From Cellulosilyticum ruminicola JCM 14822 (GTDB lineage Bacteria; Bacillota; Clostridia; Lachnospirales; Cellulosilyticaceae), in contig NZ_BBCG01000010.1 of the NCBI RefSeq assembly GCF_001311925.1, positions 32,928-96,927 of the forward strand: a stretch of DNA of 64,000 nucleotides, written 5' to 3'. Positions 27,734 to 36,145 of the stretch are shown here, one piece after another; the first letter of the stretch is position 1, and the number at the start of each line of letters is the position of its first letter. A program made the translations under genes and the position numbers. The notes below the pieces were generated by a model that was given only the letters and a program-made list of their open reading frames with translations, was not told where the DNA came from and did not search any database.

Positions 27734-27857
27734 CATCAATATAAATACATTAACTTCTCGTCTTCCACCATTAAATAAGCAACTATCAACTGGGGTTGAC
27801 CTAACCTGAATGTATTAACTCTTTTTCTACCCTCTGGTAAACAAAAAGAAACTGGGG
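27734..27857 (-). repeat. Imperfect 62-bp tandem duplication in a gene-free stretch
   Basis: On the minus strand two segments starting CCCCAGTT (at 27857 and 27795) continue with similar sequence (TTACC/TTATT, GGGTAGAAAA/GGTGGAAGAC, GAGTTAAT/GAAGTTAAT). In matching frames they would read PVSFCLPEGRKRVNTF and PVDSCLFNGGRREVNVF. There is no start codon or ribosome site. It may be debris of a duplicated coding segment. Nothing else is seen in 27478-27886. Confidence 0.35.
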
Positions 27858-27886
27858 TAATGGCCTATTTGTTAACCTTCTATATC

Positions 27887-28845
27887 TTAAATGATAATTT
27901 CTTCCCAAGTTGCTGAGTTTAAATAATCCTCTACTCTTTCTGCTGTCATTTCTGGGTGAATAGTTTCTTCATGTGAGATTGTGATATTTGACATTGAAAT
28001 CGCATATTTTACGATATCCTTAATTGATTTATTTGTCATATATCCTGCACCTAAACCTGCTACGAATGCGTCTCCAGCACCTGTTACATTAAGTACTTCT
28101 GTACAAGCTGCTTTAATGATTCCTTCTTCTTCACCGTTATTGTAATAAACCCCTTCTACATCTAAGCTGATAAAGATATTCTGGATACCTAATGATCTGA
28201 AGTGAGCACCAGCTCTTTTAACATCTTCATGTGTTTTGATTTCAAAACCACAGATAATTTCAGCTTCGTGTCTGTTTGGTTTTACTGTGTGGAAATGGTG
28301 TAATAAATGTTCTACACGTTTGCTTTAGCTCCTGATACAGGGTCTAATACAAATTTTGTTTTTCCTTTATATTTTTCTAAAACATATTCAAGAAATGGTG
28401 GGTTATCAGCTCCTAGAATCATATATTCTGCATTTTCAATGATCTCTGCACGCTTGTCTAATTCTTCATGTGAAAACTGATTTGCAAGTTTTGTATCAAC
28501 TACCGCTGATACCATTTCACCATGTTCATCTAAAATCGCTAAATATGTTGGTGTTGAACCACCTTTTACAACTAGTGAGTCACTCATATCAAGTCCAACT
28601 TCTTTTGCACGACGTAAAATATCTTCCCCTTTTGAATCATCTCCTAAGATAGAAATAAATTTAGTATTTACGCCAACTCTAGACATGTTTTCTGCAATGT
28701 TTCTACATACTCCACCGCAAGAAACTTTTACTTTTCCTGGGTTAGAATCATAAGGTCTGTATCCTGCATATGAAAATCCAAATATGTCATAAATTGATAT
28801 CCCAAAAACAAGGGCGTATGAATTATTGTTTTGTGTCATCTCCAT
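27887..28845 (-). CDS. PfkB-family sugar or nucleoside kinase (one-base frameshift)
   Basis: Ribokinase-fold kinase. The N-terminal half has VKVSCGGVCRNIAENMSRVG (substrate-binding GG) and ISILGDDSKGEDIL; the C-terminal half has TVKPNRHEAEIICG, FISLDVEGVYY and the catalytic anion hole LNVTGAGDAFVAG. They are out of frame; one A added to the A3 run near 28316 gives GAKAKRVEHLLHHF. About 319 residues. The sequence is closest in feel to pseudouridine-kinase-like members, but the substrate cannot be read from sequence. Start at 28845 or the better-spaced ATG at 28839. Confidence 0.82.
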
Positions 28846-29053
28846 GTTCCTTTTCTCTTTCTCTTTAAATGTTCCTATATTTTTAGATAACTATTATCTT
28901 ATCACAACTCTTACCAAATGAACATAAAAATTTTATATAACTATATATTTCCAACTTTAAGTAATTTAATTCTATAATTTTATATTTTTAGAATAATAAA
29001 TCTTAAAATAACACAAATACTAAACTTAATATTTTATATTACATTATTTTTTA

Positions 29054-29082
29054 TTGAACTTATGCATATTATATTCTATAAT
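29054..29082 (+). promoter_or_regulatory. Promoter of the polyamine operon
   Basis: TTGAAC (29054-29059), 17 nt, TATAAT (29077-29082), with the start of speD about 50 nt downstream. The region 28846-29053 is AT-rich with no gene. Confidence 0.75.
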
Positions 29083-29134
29083 GAGATAGCATTTAGAATT
29101 ACATTTTTCAGCAAAGGAGCCTAGTTGAAGAGCA

Positions 29135-29989
29135 ATGAAAGATATAGCTAATAATAAATTAAAATTACATGGATTTAATAATCTTACAAAGACCCTTAGC
29201 TTTAATATGTACGATATCTGTTATACAAAGACAGCGACTGATAGGCAGGCTTATATTGAATATATCGATGAACAATACAATGCTGCGAGACTCACTCAAA
29301 TTCTTACTACTGTTACAGAAATGATTGGGGCCAATATCTTAAATATCGCTCAGCAAGATTACGATCCTCAAGGTGCTAGTGTAACTATTTTAATGAGTGA
29401 AGGTGCTGTACCTGAGATTAAACATGCAGAAGCCAAATCCGCTTCTCCTGGACCTATTCCTGAGATTATTCTTGGCCATTTAGATAAAAGTCATATTACT
29501 GTGCACACCTATCCTGAATATCATCCTTATGAAGGGATTAGTACATTTAGAGCCGATATTGATGTGTCTACTTGTGGAGAAATTTCACCACTTAAAGCAC
29601 TTAATTATTTAATTCACTGTTTTGACGCTGACGTTATGACTATTGACTATCGCGTACGTGGTTTTGCAAGAGACTTTGCAGGCAATAAGCTCTTTATTGA
29701 CCACCCTATTGACTCGATTCAAAACTTCATTCCAGAACATATACGCATGATCTATAACATGATTGATGTAAATGTTTATCAAGAAAATATCTTCCATACC
29801 AAATGCCGTCTCAAAGAATTTGACTTAGACAACTATCTCTTTGGCTATACAAAAGATGAGATTCATAAAGGTGAAGCTAGAATGATTGCCAAAAAGGTGA
29901 AACATGAGATGGATGAAATCTTCTATGGCACAGTTGTACGTGAAGCCATGTTTCCTTTAGAAGAAGATTACGATACGCCAGATAAATAA
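29135..29989 (+). CDS. speD: S-adenosylmethionine decarboxylase proenzyme (SpeD, class 1A type)
   Basis: Produces decarboxylated AdoMet, the aminopropyl donor for spermidine. 284 residues, of the larger E. coli-like SpeD type. The proenzyme cleaves itself before the Ser of [13 protein letters not shown] to form the pyruvoyl cofactor; [22 protein letters not shown] is also conserved. Start ATG at 29135 with GAAGAG just upstream and AAAGGAG farther away. It is first in a plus-strand operon with speE and speB, so the cluster joins aminopropyl donor, transfer and putrescine supply. Confidence 0.95.
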   Translation: MKDIANNKLKLHGFNNLTKTLSFNMYDICYTKTATDRQAYIEYIDEQYNAARLTQILTTVTEMIGANILNIAQQDYDPQGASVTILMSEGAVPEIKHAEAKSASPGPIPEIILGHLDKSHITVHTYPEYHPYEGISTFRADIDVSTCGEISPLKALNYLIHCFDADVMTIDYRVRGFARDFAGNKLFIDHPIDSIQNFIPEHIRMIYNMIDVNVYQENIFHTKCRLKEFDLDNYLFGYTKDEIHKGEARMIAKKVKHEMDEIFYGTVVREAMFPLEEDYDTPDK

Positions 29990-30014
29990 ATGTGCAATTA
30001 ACAAGGAGGACACA

Positions 30015-30871
30015 ATGGCAGAATTATGGTATACAGAAAATCATCAAGAGGATGTACGCTTCTCAATAGAAATCAAAAAACATTTACATTCAGAGCGTAG
30101 CCCCTTTCAACAGATTGATTTTTATGATAGTAAAACCTTCGGCCGCTTCTTTACTTTAGATGGCCTTATGATGGTTACTGAAAAAGATGAATTTATTTAT
30201 CACGATATGATTAGCCATATACCTATGGCTGTTAATCCTAACATTAAGAAGTTTTAATCATAGGCGGTGGAGATGGAGGTTCTGCGAGGGAAATCTTACG
30301 TTATAAGACCATTGAATCTGTAGATTTAGTAGAAATAGATGAACGCGTTGTGCGCCTTTGTCAAAAATTTTTACCTCAAACGGCTTATAAATTAGACCAT
30401 GATTCACGTATTAAAATGTACTTTGAAGATGGTGTTGCCTTCGCCCAAAATGCTTTAGAAAATACTTATGATTTAATCTTAGTAGACTCTACAGATCCTA
30501 TAGGACCTGGGGAAGGTTTATTTTCTACTGCTTTTTATCAAAACTGTGCCCGCATCTTAACAGATGATGGTATTTTGATTAATCAACACGAAAGCCCTTA
30601 TTATAAGTCTGATGCTTATGAAATGCGCAGAGCCCACCATAAACTCAAAAAGACATTTCCTATTACGAAAGTTTATCAGTTTCATTTGCCAACTTATCCT
30701 TCAGGTCATTGGCTCTTTGGCTTTGCCTCAAAGAAATTTGATCCTATTAAGGATTTAAAAGCTGAGTCTTGGGAAAAGCTTGGGCTTTATACAAAATACT
30801 ATAATACAAATTTACACAAGGGAGCTTTTATGCTGCCAACCTATGTAAAGGAAGGACTTGAGAATGCTTAA
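30015..30871 (+). CDS. speE: Spermidine synthase (one-base frameshift)
   Basis: Transfers the aminopropyl group from decarboxylated AdoMet to putrescine. The N-terminal half has LWYTENHQEDVRFSI and RFFTLDGLMMVTEKDEFIYHDMI; the second has GGGDGGSAREIL (AdoMet binding), VDLVEIDERVV, YDLILVDSTDPIGPGEGLFS and YPSGHWLFGFASK. The break at a T4 run near 30255 is repaired by one T (KKFLIIGGGDGG). About 286 residues, normal length. Start ATG at 30015 with AAGGAGG; it overlaps speB by 8 bp. Confidence 0.94.
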
Positions 30872-31718
30872 CACTTATACAATGCAAACATTTATTGGTT
30901 TTGACAAAACATTTGAAGAATCAAACATCGTTTTATTTGGTGCCCCATTTGACGGTACAACAAGCTACCGCCCTGGAACGCGTTTCGCACCTACTGCTGT
31001 GCGTCCTGATTCTTATGGACTTGAAACTTACTCTCCTTACTTAGATCTAGATCTTGAAGATTTTAATCTATGTGATATCGGAGATGTAGATCTTCCATTT
31101 GGTAACACACAACGTGCCTTAGACGCTATCGGTGAAATAGCTGAAAATATTATTGCAGAAGGTAAAAAGCCACTTATGGTAGGTGGTGAACATCTCGTAA
31201 GTCTTCCTGTGATTCAAAAGCTCCACGAAAAATATGAAGACTTACATATCATTCACTTTGATGCACACACAGATTTACGTGAAGAATATTTAGGTGAGGA
31301 ACTTTCTCATGCCACAGTTATTAGACGTGCATGGGATACTGTAGGAGATGGCCGTATCTTCCAATTCGGTATTCGTTCTGGTATGAAATCAGAATTTGAA
31401 TGGGCCAAATCTCATACACATTTAAATCCATTTAATACAGATACATTACAAGAAGTTGCAGCTACTTTAAAAGGTAAACCAGTTTATTTAACAATCGACT
31501 TAGACGTTCTAGACCCTTCTGTTTTTGCTGGAACAGGTACACCAGAACCAGGCGGTATTACAATGAAAGAACTCTTAGCAGCACTCGTTTCAATGAAAGG
31601 CTTAAACTTCGTAGGTGCCGATGTGGTAGAACTTGCACCACATTATGACGCTAGCGGCGTTTCTACAGCCGTTGCATGCAAAACACTTAGAGAAGTAAGT
31701 TTACTTCTTAGTATCTAA
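30864..31718 (+). CDS. speB: Agmatinase (SpeB, ureohydrolase family)
   Basis: Hydrolyses agmatine to putrescine and urea with two Mn ions. The ureohydrolase ligands are all present: GGEHLVSLPV, HFDAHTDLREEY, LTIDLDVLDPSVFAGTGTPEPGG and VGADVVELAPHYD. 284 residues from the ATG at 30864, seven nt after AAGGAAGG; a TTG two codons upstream is less likely. Its start lies inside the speE end. Arginine decarboxylase, which would make agmatine, is not in this window. Confidence 0.93.
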   Translation: MLNTYTMQTFIGFDKTFEESNIVLFGAPFDGTTSYRPGTRFAPTAVRPDSYGLETYSPYLDLDLEDFNLCDIGDVDLPFGNTQRALDAIGEIAENIIAEGKKPLMVGGEHLVSLPVIQKLHEKYEDLHIIHFDAHTDLREEYLGEELSHATVIRRAWDTVGDGRIFQFGIRSGMKSEFEWAKSHTHLNPFNTDTLQEVAATLKGKPVYLTIDLDVLDPSVFAGTGTPEPGGITMKELLAALVSMKGLNFVGADVVELAPHYDASGVSTAVACKTLREVSLLLSI

Positions 31719-31744
31719 CAATCCAGCTTATAGATATAATAACG

Positions 31745-31787
31745 AAAAGCGAGCTATTGCAGATGAAGGCGCAATAGCTCGTTTTTT
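31745..31787 (+). terminator. Terminator of the spe operon
   Basis: CGAGCTATTGC pairs with GCAATAGCTCG, preceded by AAAAG and followed by TTTTTTG, 27 bp past the speB stop. Confidence 0.92.
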
Positions 31788-31791
31788 GATA

Positions 31792-32661
31792 TTAGGATTG
31801 TCTGCTTACACTTGCGCAGAGGATTGCTTGGTAGGCTGGATCGTCTGCTTTTAAGTCTGTATATGGGTTTTGAATATTGGTGGTGTCTGTACAATTTCTA
31901 TTAAATAATTCATTAAACACAAGTACTGCTTCTGCTCTTGTGACATCTCCTAATGTTTTGGTTTTAATTTCTTTACCTAGGCCTACATAGGGTTCTAACT
32001 TCTTAAGAATATCATTAAATTCTGTCCAAGTGACAGGCCCTTTTGACCTAAAAGTACCATCTGAATAAAGTGACATAAGACCTAATCTTCTTACGTAATT
32101 AATAGCTGATGTGCTATAACGGTTAGGATTTAAATCTGGAATTGTATTCGTTTCATCTGGTACATCATTATCTGTTAGAAGTCTTGCAATCATTGTGGCA
32201 AGTTCTTCTCTTGTAACAGGCTGATTAGCCCTAAAAGTTTTGTCTTCATACCCACTAATGTATGGAAACTGCTCTGCCTCTGTACTAGGCTCTATAATAT
32301 TGACATAGATTTTCGTTTTAACACAGCACCCTTCCTTTTCGTATACAATCACAACGCTATGTGGTCCTACTGTATCTTTAAATTCATCGTAGTTAGTTTC
32401 ATAATTTGTGACTACTTCTGTCTGCTTAGTGCCTTTATAAGTCACAGATACTTCCAATAAATTTTTAAATATATCTTCGCTGGTACCTTTAATTACATTG
32501 ATTTCCTTAGGTGACACAGTAAGTTTCTTAGGAACTTGCTTATTTAAAGCAATCTGCGCTTGTATATTGATACGATTTTCTGCGGCTACTATCCATACTG
32601 TTGGAATGAGCATCAGACAAATTACAAAAACTGCAATAACCTCTTTTATTCTAGCTTTCAT
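31792..32661 (-). CDS. Secreted S-layer homology (SLH) domain protein
   Basis: A signal or anchor sequence (EVIAVFVICLMLIPTVWIVA) is followed by about 100 residues with an Ig-like flavour (LTVSPKEINVIKGTSEDIFKNLLEVSVTYKG) and SLH motifs: GYEDKTFRANQPVTREELATMIARLL, GLMSLYSDGTFRSKGPVTWTEF and LGDVTRAEAVLVFNELF. SLH domains bind pyruvylated secondary wall polymers, so it is surface-attached. 289 residues. The C-terminus ends abruptly (AILCASVSRQS) a few bp from the spe terminator, so the last SLH repeat may be clipped or shifted. Confidence 0.82.
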   Translation of the reverse strand: MKARIKEVIAVFVICLMLIPTVWIVAAENRINIQAQIALNKQVPKKLTVSPKEINVIKGTSEDIFKNLLEVSVTYKGTKQTEVVTNYETNYDEFKDTVGPHSVVIVYEKEGCCVKTKIYVNIIEPSTEAEQFPYISGYEDKTFRANQPVTREELATMIARLLTDNDVPDETNTIPDLNPNRYSTSAINYVRRLGLMSLYSDGTFRSKGPVTWTEFNDILKKLEPYVGLGKEIKTKTLGDVTRAEAVLVFNELFNRNCTDTTNIQNPYTDLKADDPAYQAILCASVSRQS

Positions 32662-32777
32662 AATATGCTCCTTCTAGATTGATATCATTTCACACATATT
32701 ATGACTAATAAAAGAGGTTATTATACAAATTTTTGTACTAATTATAAGTTATCTTTTATAACTTATTTTAGCGTACT

Positions 32778-33164
32778 TTATAATTGATTATTTTTAATTC
32801 TTATCTTTAAATCTAAGATTTTTTCTTCAATCTTTTTCGCTGTGAAGATGAAGGCTTCATCTACTTTATGAGATGGATCTTCAAGTCCCCAATCCTCTCT
32901 ATACTTATATGGTAAATTAGAACATTGTACATTGCATCCCATAGTGACTACCACCACATCTACCTCTGGAATATCTTCTAATAATTTGCTTTTTTGATTT
33001 TCATTCATATCGATATCATAAAGATTCTTAATAATTCTTACAGCATCTTGATTAATTTCAGGCCTAAGCTCTGTCCCTGCTGAATAACTTTCAAATACAT
33101 CTCCTGCTAATTTTTCCCTAATGCTTCTCCACTTTATATACCTAATTAATATCAAGTATTTCAT
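32778..33164 (-). pseudogene. Arsenate reductase (ArsC, LMW-phosphatase type) without catalytic loop
   Basis: FESYSAGTELRPEINQDAVRIIKNLYDIDM, then VVVTMGCNVQCSNLPYKYREDWGLEDPSH match the thioredoxin-coupled ArsC family, with the resolving cysteines in GCNVQCS. The N-terminal P-loop with the nucleophile (CVHNSCRSQ in the family) is gone: the reading runs YLILIRYIKWRSIREKLAG, and the bases GGAGAAGCATTAGGGAAAA would encode the expected EALGK in another frame. So there is both a deletion and a one-base shift. It lies after the MATE gene and arsR, the expected ars context. Confidence 0.75.
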
Positions 33165-33189
33165 ATAGATTATATACTTCTTATCATAC

Positions 33190-34527
33190 TTATTTATAAC
33201 TATTTTCATCTACATGATGTTCTAAATCTTTACTGCGTAATAAATAAATTGTCGTTAAAACACTTCCTTTTAAAATAGTTGAGATTGTAATACTCCACCA
33301 TATACCGTCTACGCCTAAATGCTCTGTAAACACATAAGCCATCGGTAAACGAATGGATGTAAAAATCATACTTATCATTGATGGTACTTTTGGCTTTCCT
33401 ATGCCTATGAAATATCCTGTTGAAATCATCTCCATGGCATTGAATATTTGTGAGTAAGCAATAACCTTTAGATATGCTATAGCAATTTCCGTAGTAGCCC
33501 AGTCTTCGACAAAAAGCCCTACTAATTGCCCAGGAAATATTAAAAAGATCATTAATGTGACCACTGAATAAACCATACCTACCATTAAAGCAATCTGATA
33601 GCCCTTTCTCATACGTTCCTGCTTTTGTGCCCCATAATTTTGACCTATGAAGCTGGCTACAGCCCCATTTAAACCACCTGTTACCATATAGGTGATAGCT
33701 TCAATCTGTACCCCAATCTTTTGTGCGGCTACAGCTTCTGCCCCAAAAGGTGCAATTATCTTCGCTAAGAATATATTAATCATAGTAAATAAAATTCTTT
33801 GCACAGCTACTGGTGTACCTAAGTGAATGATTTCACTTACCTTTTCATAAGTTGCATGACTTCTTGCTTTGAAACTGATATAAGCTTTTCCCATAATGAG
33901 ATAGCTCATTAACATCATTAAATGGGCAACAATTGATGCAATAGCAGCTCCTACTACGCCCCATTTGAAAACATAAATAAAAATAGGATCTAATACAATA
34001 TTTAAAATAAGTCCCACTGTATTAATCTTAAGTACACTTTTACTACTGCCTAAGCTTACAAAAATCCTTGAAAATAGATTATTAAAGTTAGATAAAATCA
34101 GCATTGGTGCACTCCAAGCTAAGTACGCATATGCCATTTCTTTTACATCTACTTCGCTAAGACCTAAAAACGTAATAAAGGACTTGCCAAATAAAATAAG
34201 CGCCCCTGCATAAATAGCACTTATTAAACCTGTGAGTACAATCCCTAAATAAATATAAGTTTTAACATCTTCTATGTCTTTGCGCCCCATGCCATGAGCT
34301 ACTTTAATACCTGCTCCGGTGACAATTAAAGCCCCTATAGCAGATCCTAAATTAATAAAGAAGCTGGCAGAACCAATACTGGCTAGGCTTTTACTCCCTA
34401 AATGACCAATCCATAGCATATCAACTAAGTTATATGTAAATTGTAAAAGGGAGCTTCCCATAATCGGCAAGGCTAACATTAATAAAACCTTGGCTACATT
34501 TCCTTTTGTTAAATCAACTTTTTTCAT
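33190..34527 (-). CDS. MATE-family multidrug/Na+ efflux transporter
   Basis: 445 residues and about twelve membrane helices in two pseudo-symmetrical halves, normal for MatE pairs (VLLMLALPIMGSSLLQFTYNLVDMLWIGHLG at the start; GAVASFIGQNYGAQKQERMRKGYQ opening the second half). DinF/NorM-like transporters of this kind export cationic drugs. Downstream of an arsR gene and upstream of an arsC remnant, it occupies the place where an arsenite pump would be expected, but the sequence is plainly MATE, not ArsB or Acr3. Start ATG at 34527. Confidence 0.93.
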   Translation of the reverse strand: MKKVDLTKGNVAKVLLMLALPIMGSSLLQFTYNLVDMLWIGHLGSKSLASIGSASFFINLGSAIGALIVTGAGIKVAHGMGRKDIEDVKTYIYLGIVLTGLISAIYAGALILFGKSFITFLGLSEVDVKEMAYAYLAWSAPMLILSNFNNLFSRIFVSLGSSKSVLKINTVGLILNIVLDPIFIYVFKWGVVGAAIASIVAHLMMLMSYLIMGKAYISFKARSHATYEKVSEIIHLGTPVAVQRILFTMINIFLAKIIAPFGAEAVAAQKIGVQIEAITYMVTGGLNGAVASFIGQNYGAQKQERMRKGYQIALMVGMVYSVVTLMIFLIFPGQLVGLFVEDWATTEIAIAYLKVIAYSQIFNAMEMISTGYFIGIGKPKVPSMISMIFTSIRLPMAYVFTEHLGVDGIWWSITISTILKGSVLTTIYLLRSKDLEHHVDENSYK

Positions 34528-34593
34528 AATTTTCTTTTATAACACTCCTTCTATTTTGCCCTACACGTTTGTTATTCTCATATATATTGATGT

Positions 34594-34646
34594 TTTTTTA
34601 TAGTTTTAACATATCTACTTTTTTCGATATGTTAAGACTATAAAAA
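34594..34646 (-). other. AT-rich hairpin between arsR and MATE genes
   Basis: TATAGTTTTAACATATC pairs with GATATGTTAAGACTATA (one mismatch in 17), and the right arm runs directly into the arsR terminator stem. It may be a second terminator or a mutually exclusive fold that lets readthrough reach the MATE gene. Confidence 0.55.
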
Positions 34647-34665
34647 CCATCCTAAGATGGTTTTT
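34642..34665 (-). terminator. Short terminator at the arsR stop codon
   Basis: AAAAACCATC-CTAA-GATGGTTTTT, a 10-bp stem whose first bases overlap the arsR stop codon; a T-run is supplied by the stem itself. Confidence 0.7.
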
Positions 34666-34975
34666 AGCATCTATATTCATCTATACTTATTGTTTCAGAT
34701 ACAGCTGTTAAACGCTTTACTAACTCTTCTGCAACCTTTGCCCCTTCTTCACTAATGACATAATAAGTCCATTTTCCTTCTTTGCGGCTTTTAACTACCC
34801 CTGAATCACATAGTATTTTCATATGATGAGATAAAGTTGATTGTCCAATGCTTAGTGTATCTAATAAAGCACAGGCACATTTTTCCCCGCTTTGAAGCAT
34901 TTCTAAAATCATGAGGCGATTCTCATCACAAAAGGCCTTAAAAACTTTAGCATGTTCTAAATACTTATTTGACAT
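34664..34975 (-). CDS. arsR: ArsR/SmtB-family metalloregulator
   Basis: Winged-helix repressor that leaves DNA on binding a metal or metalloid. 103 residues. The alpha-3 metal motif is present as EKCACALLDTL (the family ELCVCDL position, with two cysteines spaced CxC, as in As(III)/Sb(III) sensors), followed by the recognition helix SIGQSTLSHHMKILCDSG and the wing RKEGKWTYYVIS. It is first in the arsR-MATE-arsC group and probably controls it and itself through the promoter at 35011-35039. Confidence 0.9.
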   Translation of the reverse strand: MSNKYLEHAKVFKAFCDENRLMILEMLQSGEKCACALLDTLSIGQSTLSHHMKILCDSGVVKSRKEGKWTYYVISEEGAKVAEELVKRLTAVSETISIDEYRC

Positions 34976-35010
34976 TGTCTTACCTCATATTGAAATTAAT
35001 TACTTTATTA

Positions 35011-35039
35011 AGTTTATGCTTCATATCGAATTTTGTCAA
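35011..35039 (-). promoter_or_regulatory. arsR promoter with inverted-repeat operator
   Basis: On the minus strand TTGACA (35034-35039), 17 nt, TAAACT (35011-35016). The spacer carries TTCGATATGAA, a short palindrome (TTC-N5-GAA), in the place where ArsR repressors usually bind. Confidence 0.6.
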
Positions 35040-35081
35040 TATATCTTATTAATATAAGACTTGCATCTTACCTTAAACGAC

Positions 35082-36122
35082 TTATCTAATTGTTAAATAA
35101 GCATATAATAATTGAATCGTATTTTCTAATGCTGTAATATGTGTACGTTCCATACCATGAGAAGCATGAACCCCAGGTCCGATAAGTGCACCGCGGATAT
35201 TGTTGCCACCTCTAAGCGCTGCCCCTACATCTGAAACATACATTGGGTAAATATCTACCACATGTCTGATTTTATTGGCTTTAGCAAGCTGCACAAGCTT
35301 CGTTGTCATATAGTAGTCATATGGCCCACCTGAGTCTTTTGCACAGATTGAAACGTCTAACTCTGTACAATTTAAATCTTCGCCAATGCACCCCATATCT
35401 ACTGCTATCATTTCTGTAATATCACTTGGTATGTAACTTGAACCATGGCCTACCTCTTCATACACAGAGATAAACATCTTTGTAGTATATTTAGGTTTTA
35501 CCTTTTCATCTTTTAAAAGTCTAAGCAGTGTCATCAGACATGCCACACTGCCTTTGTCATCAATGAAACGTGATTTTACAAAACCGCTTGGTGTAATCAC
35601 TGTCTTAGGATCAATGAAGATATAATCTCCTGCACAAATCCCTAACTTTTCTACGTCTTCTTTACTTTCTACAATCTCATCAATTCGGACTTCCATTGTT
35701 TCAGGTAATCTTGGTTTATCTTTGCTATCTGTATAAACATGAGCTGCTGGACTTGTACTTAAAAATGTCCCTGTATAAATCTTGCCTTCTCTTGTACGGA
35801 TTTTACAGTACTCACCATCTAATGTGGCCGCAATAGGTCCACCTACTAAAGTAAACTTTAATGTGCCTTGTGGTGTGATGGAACGTACCATAGCCCCTAA
35901 TGTATCTACATGAGCTGATAATCCGATAACTTCTTTTGTATTTTCGCCTGGAATTGTAATAATCCCACAGCCTTTATTCGTCTTTTCAAATTTATAACCA
36001 CAGTGAAGCGCTTCTGCTTCAATGATATCCATGACATCATAGCAAAAACCACTTGGACTATGACATTTTAAAATTGTTTCTAACATAAGTTTTAAATAGT
36101 TTGTATCAATTTTTAACTTCAT
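35082..36122 (-). CDS. M42-family metallo-aminopeptidase
   Basis: Cytoplasmic tetrahedral-type aminopeptidase or glucanase-like peptidase. About 346 residues. Metal ligands are visible: His-Asp in LSAHVDTLGAMV, Asp in RFIDDKGSVACL, the catalytic/ligand Glu pair in VYEEVGHGSS, Asp in MIAVDMGCIG and His in GVHASHGMERTH. I start at the ATG at 36122, seven nt after CGAGGA; the upstream frame overlaps the serpin stop. It follows the serpin in the same direction and is probably co-transcribed. Confidence 0.92.
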   Translation of the reverse strand: MKLKIDTNYLKLMLETILKCHSPSGFCYDVMDIIEAEALHCGYKFEKTNKGCGIITIPGENTKEVIGLSAHVDTLGAMVRSITPQGTLKFTLVGGPIAATLDGEYCKIRTREGKIYTGTFLSTSPAAHVYTDSKDKPRLPETMEVRIDEIVESKEDVEKLGICAGDYIFIDPKTVITPSGFVKSRFIDDKGSVACLMTLLRLLKDEKVKPKYTTKMFISVYEEVGHGSSYIPSDITEMIAVDMGCIGEDLNCTELDVSICAKDSGGPYDYYMTTKLVQLAKANKIRHVVDIYPMYVSDVGAALRGGNNIRGALIGPGVHASHGMERTHITALENTIQLLYAYLTIR

Positions 36123-36145
36123 TTTAATTCCTCGTATTTCTTTCA

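Noticed and set aside
32778..33164. Functional arsenate reductase
   Set aside because: The nucleophile loop is missing and the start is out of frame with the conserved region.
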